A DNA stretch of 42,776 bases. Origin: a virus. Below, in pieces: positions 38,604-42,776 of this stretch; the stretch's first letter is position 1, and the number at the start of each line of letters is the position of its first letter. Under the pieces are notes generated by a model. That model searched no databases. It was not told the origin of the DNA and saw only the letters and a program-made list of their open reading frames with translations. The stretch covers positions 1-42,776 of IMG/VR virus record IMGVR_UViG_3300031963_000315; one strand, given 5' to 3'. Made by a program: the position numbers and the translations under genes.

Positions 38604-39424
38604 TGGCTGACAATCTCGCAACTATCGAACCCCGTAGCAATGCGGTCGCAGCGCCAGGAATGGGATCGGCTGACGCCTTCATTGCCATGATCGAACGCGC
38701 CGCAGTCAATCCGGCTGTGGACGTGGAGAAGATCGAACGCCTCTACACGCTTCACGAGCGGATGCAGGCCAAGGCTGCGGAGACGGCTTTCTATGCCGCA
38801 ATGGCGCAGCTTCAGCCCCAATTGCCGGTCGTAGAGCATACCAAAAAGATCAGCTATGAGAAAGGCGGGCAGACGATTGTCAAAGGCACCTACACGCCTT
38901 GGGAAGACATCGATGAACTGATCCGCCCGCTCTACACGGCGCTCGGGTTCTCGCTGTCCTTTGACATTGAGCAGACCGCCGAAGGCATCAGCGTCGAGAC
39001 GATCATCATGCACAGCGAGGGGCATTCCGTCCGGCGCGCAAAGATGCGGCTTCCGCCCGATCCGTCCGGCAACAAGGGCGCGGCTCAGGCTGTCGGATCG
39101 GCTGTCAGCTATGCTAAGCGGTACTCGGCTTGCGCTGCCCTCAACATCACCACGCGAGGCGCCACAGGCGAGAGCGAGGACGATGATGGGCAGACGGCTC
39201 ACACGCCCATGAACGCCTCTCAGGCAAAGCAACATGGCCTCTGGGAGCGCCTTGAAAGCGAACTGAAGACCGAGTGCGGCACACAGATCGAAGCCGACGC
39301 ATGGTGGGAAAAGGTTCGCAGCTTCCGGGAAGCCTACCGCGATATGCCGAACGAGTGGAAGCGCATGTTTCGGGACGAAGTGTTTGCGCCGTACCGTGAA
39401 CGTCTGAAGCCGGGCGAAATCTGA
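38603..39424 (+). CDS. ERF-family single-strand annealing protein
   Basis: The 273-residue protein matches the ERF family of phage recombinases. Its motifs are AETAFYAAMAQLQPQLP (about 56-72), YTPWEDIDELIRPLYTALGFSLSF (about 93-116), and GAAQAVGSAVSYAKRYSACAALNI (about 157-180). ERF proteins anneal complementary single strands and help circularise or recombine phage DNA, in P22 for example. The C-terminal 90 residues are a separate, more variable domain. The start at 38603 is preceded by GAGGAGG. No dedicated exonuclease is visible nearby. Confidence 0.92.
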   Translation: MADNLATIEPRSNAVAAPGMGSADAFIAMIERAAVNPAVDVEKIERLYTLHERMQAKAAETAFYAAMAQLQPQLPVVEHTKKISYEKGGQTIVKGTYTPWEDIDELIRPLYTALGFSLSFDIEQTAEGISVETIIMHSEGHSVRRAKMRLPPDPSGNKGAAQAVGSAVSYAKRYSACAALNITTRGATGESEDDDGQTAHTPMNASQAKQHGLWERLESELKTECGTQIEADAWWEKVRSFREAYRDMPNEWKRMFRDEVFAPYRERLKPGEI

Positions 39425-39759
39425 TGATCACCGAGAAGCAAGTAGACTGGGCAATGGAAATCCTGATCGACCGGGAGAGCAACGCGGCCAAGAACCGCGC
39501 AGCAAACGAGTACATGGATGACCTAACAGCCGTTGTTCTCGCCAAGCTGATCAACGAGGCGCCAGACAGCCTGAAGTCTGCCGACGCCCGGAAAGCATGG
39601 GCGCTGGCTCAGCCTCAGTACACGGCGCACATCGAACAGAAGAAAGCGGTTGCGGAAATGGATTACAAGGCGCGGGACCGCAGATCGGCAGCGTCGGCAA
39701 TCATTGATGCGTGGCGCACGGAGCAGTCCAGCGCACGGCTTGCGGCGAGGGTTGGCTGA
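39424..39759 (+). CDS. Hypothetical protein downstream of ERF
   Basis: The 111-residue protein is helical and charged, beginning MITEKQVDWAMEILIDRESN and containing an ARKAWALAQPQYTAHIEQKKAVAEMDYKARDRR stretch. Small proteins in this place often accompany ERF genes; I cannot name the family. Start and stop each share one base with neighbours (TGATG). Confidence 0.6.
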   Translation: MITEKQVDWAMEILIDRESNAAKNRAANEYMDDLTAVVLAKLINEAPDSLKSADARKAWALAQPQYTAHIEQKKAVAEMDYKARDRRSAASAIIDAWRTEQSSARLAARVG

Positions 39760-40124
39760 TGGAAAAGCGTAAGCCGCTGACCCGATCCCAGATCGCAGAG
39801 ATAACCCTCCGCCAGCTAGGCAAATGCGCCCGCTGTTCTGAGCGCCTGGATTTCGCAACCAAAGGCGCCGTGATTGATGAGCACCTTCATCCGTTGGCAG
39901 ACGGAGGCACAAACGAGACGGACAACAGGGCTTTCTATTGCAAGCCCTGTGCAAAGCCTAAGACCGCCAAGGAAGCCCGTGACAGGGGAAAGTCAAAGCG
40001 GATCGCTGAGGGCCGTACCCAAGCAGACCGCAGAGCCCAGCGCGGGCCGACGATCAAGTCACGCGGTTTCGACCGCACACTGAAACGCCGCATGGACGGC
40101 ACTGTTACACGGAGAGACGCATGA
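39759..40124 (+). CDS. HNH endonuclease
   Basis: The 121-residue protein has Cys-x2-Cys (CARC, about 23-26), the HNH core IDEHLHPLADGGTNETDNRAFYC (about 40-62), with His residues, Asn and the final CKPC zinc pair, and a basic C-terminal tail. HNH enzymes cut DNA; in phages they are homing enzymes or packaging/recombination partners. Here the gene follows ERF and is not next to terminase. The start at 39759 is fixed by overlap with the upstream stop; the stop overlaps the next start by four bases. Confidence 0.85.
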   Translation: MEKRKPLTRSQIAEITLRQLGKCARCSERLDFATKGAVIDEHLHPLADGGTNETDNRAFYCKPCAKPKTAKEARDRGKSKRIAEGRTQADRRAQRGPTIKSRGFDRTLKRRMDGTVTRRDA

Positions 40125-40465
40125 CCGACACATACGACAAAGAGAACCATTGGTACGGCTGGAACTCGGGCAAGTGCCCGGTTCATCCGGAGACGGAGGT
40201 GTTTTTCGCCTTTCGGGATTACGATGACCGAATGGAAGTTTTCGGGGGGGTCGCCAAAAGAGCGCCGTGGCAATGCCCAGGTGGATTCCACATCACCAAG
40301 CTCTACCGGGAGCCAAGGAAAGCACGGGAGTGGTGGGTGAATGTCTACGCCGGCACGGCGATGGGCGTGCATCGGTCAATCGAGCACGCCGATGAGCACG
40401 CAGCAATTGGGCGCACCGAATGCGTCCACGTCCGCGAAGTCCTCGGAGACGACGATGCACATTGA
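40121..40465 (+). CDS. Hypothetical protein
   Basis: The 114-residue protein begins MTDTYDKENHWYGWNSGKCPV and is rich in aromatic residues and His (HRSIEHADEHAAIGRTECVHVREV). A ribosome site GGAGAG precedes it. It has a few Cys/His residues that might bind metal. It is part of the coupled early rightward operon. Function unknown. Confidence 0.58.
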   Translation: MTDTYDKENHWYGWNSGKCPVHPETEVFFAFRDYDDRMEVFGGVAKRAPWQCPGGFHITKLYREPRKAREWWVNVYAGTAMGVHRSIEHADEHAAIGRTECVHVREVLGDDDAH

Positions 40466-40601
40466 ACAACGCGGCGAGACGCAGCGCCTGGAAGCCCTCC
40501 TGCGCGAGCTTCGCCCCATAGAGGCGCGGTGCGTGGAGTTCAGCGAGGAGTGCCTGCGGGCGATTGAGAGAGCGAAGGAAGTGGAGGACGGGGATGAGTA
40601 G
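40455..40601 (+). CDS. Small helical protein (48 aa)
   Basis: ATG 40455, after a GGAG site, starts a 48-residue highly charged helix (LEALLRELRPIEARCVEFSEECLRAIERAKE). It overlaps the upstream stop by 11 bases and the next start by eight. Composition and coupling support it. Function unknown. Confidence 0.5.
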   Translation: MHIEQRGETQRLEALLRELRPIEARCVEFSEECLRAIERAKEVEDGDE

Positions 40602-40839
40602 CGAAGTGAAAGACGGCGGGCCTGCGTTTCCGAGCGTAGGCGAAGGATTTAACAACCCGCTTTATAGCGCGCCCGGCATGTCCTTGCGCGACTGGTTTGC
40701 GGGGCAGGCTTTGGCGGGCTTGATGGCCGACGAAAACACCGAAGGCTTTGATTGGGAGTTTTTCGCGCGCCAATCATATGCGGCCGCCGATGCCATGCTC
40801 TCCGCCCGCCAACAGAAGGACAAAAACGATGGACGCTGA
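40594..40839 (+). CDS. Conserved small phage protein (GMSLRDWFAGQALAGL type)
   Basis: The 81-residue protein carries DGGPAFPSVG and GMSLRDWFAGQALAGLMAD followed by a Tyr/Ala-rich helix ending in AADAML. This pattern is very common in small phage proteins of unknown function. The start at 40594 is the first Met before DGGPAFP. Confidence in the gene is good, but no function can be given. Confidence 0.75.
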   Translation: MSSEVKDGGPAFPSVGEGFNNPLYSAPGMSLRDWFAGQALAGLMADENTEGFDWEFFARQSYAAADAMLSARQQKDKNDGR

Positions 40840-41194
40840 CAAGCTGGACGAGTTGGAGAGGCTGAGAAAGGCGGCAGGCGGGCGCTGGTTTGTTGGCGGT
40901 CCTATCGGAGACCCTTGGCAGGTTGTCTGCATGGAAGACAGCGACGATGACTACGCGCTGTTTGAATGTTCGGCGCCAAACGCCGCCCTCATCACCGCAG
41001 CGATCAACGCGCTGGAGGAGCTGGTGGCGATGGGCAAGACAGCAAAGGCGTTTTCCTTTGTTGATGAGCGCGCTGTGGAAAAAGCCCGCAAGCACCTCAC
41101 TGACGCGGGATCGACTGTCCACCCCATCGATATGTCAACTGCAATTGCGGTTTACCTTGAAGAGGTATCCCGCGCCGCCCTGAAAGGAACCTGA
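40829..41194 (+). CDS. Hypothetical early protein
   Basis: The 121-residue protein starts MDADKLDELERLRKAAGG, contains a strand region (DPWQVVCMEDSDDDYALFEC) and a long helix (ALITAAINALEELVAMG). Layout resembles small phage proteins of the Ead/Ea22 type, which share an N-terminal helix and an ALITA-A-N-helix, but this is only a resemblance. The upstream overlap is 11 bases. Function unknown. Confidence 0.62.
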   Translation: MDADKLDELERLRKAAGGRWFVGGPIGDPWQVVCMEDSDDDYALFECSAPNAALITAAINALEELVAMGKTAKAFSFVDERAVEKARKHLTDAGSTVHPIDMSTAIAVYLEEVSRAALKGT

Positions 41195-41195
41195 C

Positions 41196-41402
41196 ATGAC
41201 AGACCGGGATGAGAAGGTGCGGGAGGCACTTGAAGACCTCGATGCGCTTGAGGCGCTTGCCAGAGAAGCGTTTGGCGGAGCCGAGGCGCGGGCAGCGTCC
41301 ATGCTGGCGAAGTCTATCGCCGCAGCCCTGACGCCCCACCCAGACAGCCCCAGCCCTCCGGGGTGGATCATGGAGATGGAACGGAAGGATGCCCCGACAT
41401 GA
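41196..41402 (+). CDS. Small helical protein
   Basis: The 68-residue protein is helical and acidic (EKVREALEDLDALEALAREAFGGAEARAASMLAKSIAAAL). It has an A-GGAA-like ribosome site and ends with a four-base overlap into the next gene. No family is recognised. Confidence 0.52.
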   Translation: MTDRDEKVREALEDLDALEALAREAFGGAEARAASMLAKSIAAALTPHPDSPSPPGWIMEMERKDAPT

Positions 41403-41617
41403 ACACGATTGAACACATCAACGGCGGAACATGCGCGATCCGCATGACGGAAGCCGAGCAGGCAAGGTGCCGCGAGCGCTGCGCTGAGATGGGCGACCCG
41501 CCTTGCTGGCTGCTGCCGTCGCTCACAGACTCGTGGCCGGAAGGGCAGTCTGTTCATCCATGCTGGGATTGTTCGGAGGCCACCCTCCTCTCCCGCGCGA
41601 AGGAGCAGCAGGGATGA
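41399..41617 (+). CDS. Small Cys-rich protein
   Basis: The 72-residue protein has seven Cys, including CRERC (about 25-29), CW and CWDC. It may bind zinc or form disulphides, as in small phage zinc-binding proteins. It overlaps neighbours by four bases. Function unknown. Confidence 0.55.
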   Translation: MNTIEHINGGTCAIRMTEAEQARCRERCAEMGDPPCWLLPSLTDSWPEGQSVHPCWDCSEATLLSRAKEQQG

Positions 41618-41880
41618 AGACCGCGATTTACATTGAGGACGGCATTGTCCAACTCGTTATCACGCCGGAATCCGACTTTGAGAAGAGCGCGCTCAAAGCC
41701 TTTGAGGCGAATGGCGAAGTGTCCGCTCAAATCTTCCGGGGCACGTTCTACGATTGCCGGGGCGGATGGGTCCGGCAAAAGCAATACTACTCGCCTATGC
41801 ATGGCGACATGGATCACAACGATCAAAGCCTGATCCTGCGGAACGTCGCCGCCGCGCCCACGCAACCAGGAGACAAGTGA
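41614..41880 (+). CDS. Hypothetical beta-rich protein
   Basis: The 88-residue protein begins MKTAIYIEDGIVQLVITPES, a strand pair, then FEKSALKAFEANGEVSAQIFRG and a polar C-terminus. Similar short proteins beginning MKTAIYIEDG are common in alphaproteobacterial phages but unassigned. It overlaps the preceding gene by four bases and the next by one. Confidence 0.6.
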   Translation: MKTAIYIEDGIVQLVITPESDFEKSALKAFEANGEVSAQIFRGTFYDCRGGWVRQKQYYSPMHGDMDHNDQSLILRNVAAAPTQPGDK

Positions 41881-42041
41881 TGAACCGCAAGGAACTGAGT
41901 TTCTGGCGCTTGGTTGGCCGCATCGAAGACCCGCCTCCGCCACCATCGTGGTGGCCGGTAATCGTTTGGCCGCTTGTTCTTCTGGTTTGCCTGTCGTTCG
42001 CCGCCGCCCTCCTCGCAGCGCTGCTCAAGGCGGAGGGGTGA
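41880..42041 (+). CDS. Small membrane protein
   Basis: The 53-residue protein has a polar N-terminus, a run of five Pro, then one membrane segment (about 25-48: PVIVWPLVLLVCLSFAAALLAALL). The start shares one base with the upstream stop. Probably an early membrane protein; no function is known. Confidence 0.55.
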   Translation: MNRKELSFWRLVGRIEDPPPPPSWWPVIVWPLVLLVCLSFAAALLAALLKAEG

Positions 42042-42042
42042 G

Positions 42043-42240
42043 ATGGGAAGCTGGGAAGAACTGCTTCGCCCGCATCACGCAAAGTTTCGATCTGCATTTG
42101 CCGGCGGACTTCATCTTACGCTTGAGCCTCACGCTTGTGATGTGCTCGGCAGGCTGATGATGCATATGGCCAAAAGCCTTGATGTGCTCGGACACCCGGT
42201 AAGCAATGCTTTACCAATCGCCCCGGACCCCGAGCCATGA
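42043..42240 (+). CDS. Small hypothetical protein
   Basis: The 65-residue protein is helical with FAGGLHLTLEPHACDVLGRL in the middle and ends in a Pro-rich tail. A GGGGTGAG site precedes the start. Overlap with the next gene is four bases. No family is recognised. Confidence 0.52.
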   Translation: MGSWEELLRPHHAKFRSAFAGGLHLTLEPHACDVLGRLMMHMAKSLDVLGHPVSNALPIAPDPEP

Positions 42241-42521
42241 CCCCGGAAATGAAACTTGAACTTCGCCGAATGCTTGATGAAGACCTGTGGGAGGAAAGCT
42301 CTTACGCTGGATATTTTGCAATCGAGTGCGGGCCTGTCAGAGCGTGCAAAGTTTACGGGCTCATTCTTGCGATTGACGGGCGCAGGATGCATCCCGGTCT
42401 GATCTTGGCAAGCAAAGTCAAGCGCAAGATTGATCAGATGGACAGTGAGCGCAGGAAGCGGCTTGCTGCAACGTCGCTCGAACGAATGCGTGCTAACCGG
42501 CGGAAAGCGAGCGGGCCATGA
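42237..42521 (+). CDS. Small hypothetical protein upstream of excisionase
   Basis: The 94-residue protein has an acidic helix at the start (KLELRRMLDEDLWEESS), a short central strand region and a basic helical C-terminus rich in Arg and Lys. It overlaps both neighbours by four bases. No family is recognised; location before excisionase fits an early regulator or accessory. Confidence 0.55.
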   Translation: MTPEMKLELRRMLDEDLWEESSYAGYFAIECGPVRACKVYGLILAIDGRRMHPGLILASKVKRKIDQMDSERRKRLAATSLERMRANRRKASGP

Positions 42522-42776
42522 CCCAGCTTCTCACCATCAGCCAAGCCGCCCAGCGCCTCGGGGTCCATGAGGACACCCTGCGTGGTATTGTCCGCGCTGG
42601 CCTGCTGCCCTGTGTTCACGTTTCCGCAAGACGAAGGGCGTTTGATCCGGCAGACATAGCCGCATACATCGAGAGAGCTAAATGTCAGTCTACAGAAAAG
42701 GCCGCATCTGGCACTATGATTTCGTCTACCAGGGGCGCAGGTTCTACGGTTCGACGGGGCAGGAAACAAAGCGCGC
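42518..42776 (+). CDS. Excisionase / HTH_17-type DNA-binding protein, 3' end beyond window
   Basis: The first 55 residues form an excisionase-like winged helix: LLTISQAAQRLGVHEDTLRGIVRAGLLP, followed by RRAFDPADIAAYIERA. This family bends DNA and sets the direction of integrase action, or regulates transcription. The frame stays open to the window edge and overlaps the integrase start by at least 95 bases, so its true 3' end is unknown. Confidence 0.72.
   Translation, partial: MTQLLTISQAAQRLGVHEDTLRGIVRAGLLPCVHVSARRRAFDPADIAAYIERAKCQSTEKAASGTMISSTRGAGSTVRRGRKQSA
42682..42776 (+). CDS. Tyrosine integrase, N-terminal fragment
   Basis: From ATG 42682 the frame reads MSVYRKGRIWHYDFVYQGRR then FYGSTGQE, the arm-binding N-terminal domain found in tyrosine recombinases of temperate phages (Tyr-Arg-Lys-Gly, then Trp-x-Tyr-Asp-Phe and Gly-Arg-Arg). 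Only 31 residues are present; the catalytic domain lies beyond the window. It shows that the phage integrates, and that the attachment site should lie outside this window. Confidence 0.78.
   Translation, partial: MSVYRKGRIWHYDFVYQGRRFYGSTGQETKR

Noticed and set aside
1-42776. CRISPR arrays, insertion sequences or transposons
   Set aside because: No regularly spaced repeats, no transposase genes and no terminal inverted repeats were found by reading.

Overview
The window is one continuous stretch of a temperate, podovirus-like phage or prophage, about 60% GC, probably from an alphaproteobacterial host. The host clue is a GcrA-family regulator gene (35883-36341), supported by the style of the small XRE regulators and the DUF1376 replication protein. 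The virion genes fit a short-tailed phage: a P22-type portal, gp4-like adaptor and gp10-like stabilisation protein, a tail fibre, and a T7-like run of ejection proteins. I see no tape measure, sheath or tube genes. Neither window edge is a natural boundary: the first gene is open at its 5' side and the integrase runs off the right end.

Layout. A small plus-strand gene (11-241) ends at a strong hairpin terminator (247-295) that also closes the leftward transcription unit. Everything from 37004 down to 375 is on the minus strand. Read in the direction of transcription it contains: a Cro-like regulator, small coupled genes, GcrA-like regulator, DnaB-type helicase, DUF1376 protein, winged-helix protein, GIY-YIG nuclease, DNA methyltransferase, several unknown genes, a NusG-like antiterminator, and a 215-nt non-coding gap. 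After the gap come a small membrane protein, two structural proteins, terminase subunits, portal, GroES-like co-chaperonin, scaffold, capsid genes, tail adaptor, gp13-like GNAT, three ejection proteins (the last 1818 aa), the gp10-like protein, tail fibre, a membrane/Hsp70 block, endolysin and Rz/Rz1. Most genes overlap by 1-4 nt, so translation is probably coupled over long distances.

From 37097 rightward the plus strand carries two XRE regulators, an ERF-family annealing protein, an HNH nuclease, about ten small phage genes, an excisionase-like gene and the start of a tyrosine integrase. The lysogeny switch lies between the two arms. I see four copies of a GTTCGC-N5-GCG operator, two in front of each XRE gene.

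The most interesting content is a chaperone set inside the late operon. There is a lidless Hsp70 (DnaK-like) gene next to two membrane/coiled-coil genes, and a separate GroES-like gene beside portal and scaffold. A NusG paralogue sits just upstream of the late genes like a lambda Q analogue. The genome also encodes a GcrA homologue and has two GANTC sites exactly 10 bp apart in the gap before the late genes. All functional statements come from reading motifs by eye; no database search was run.
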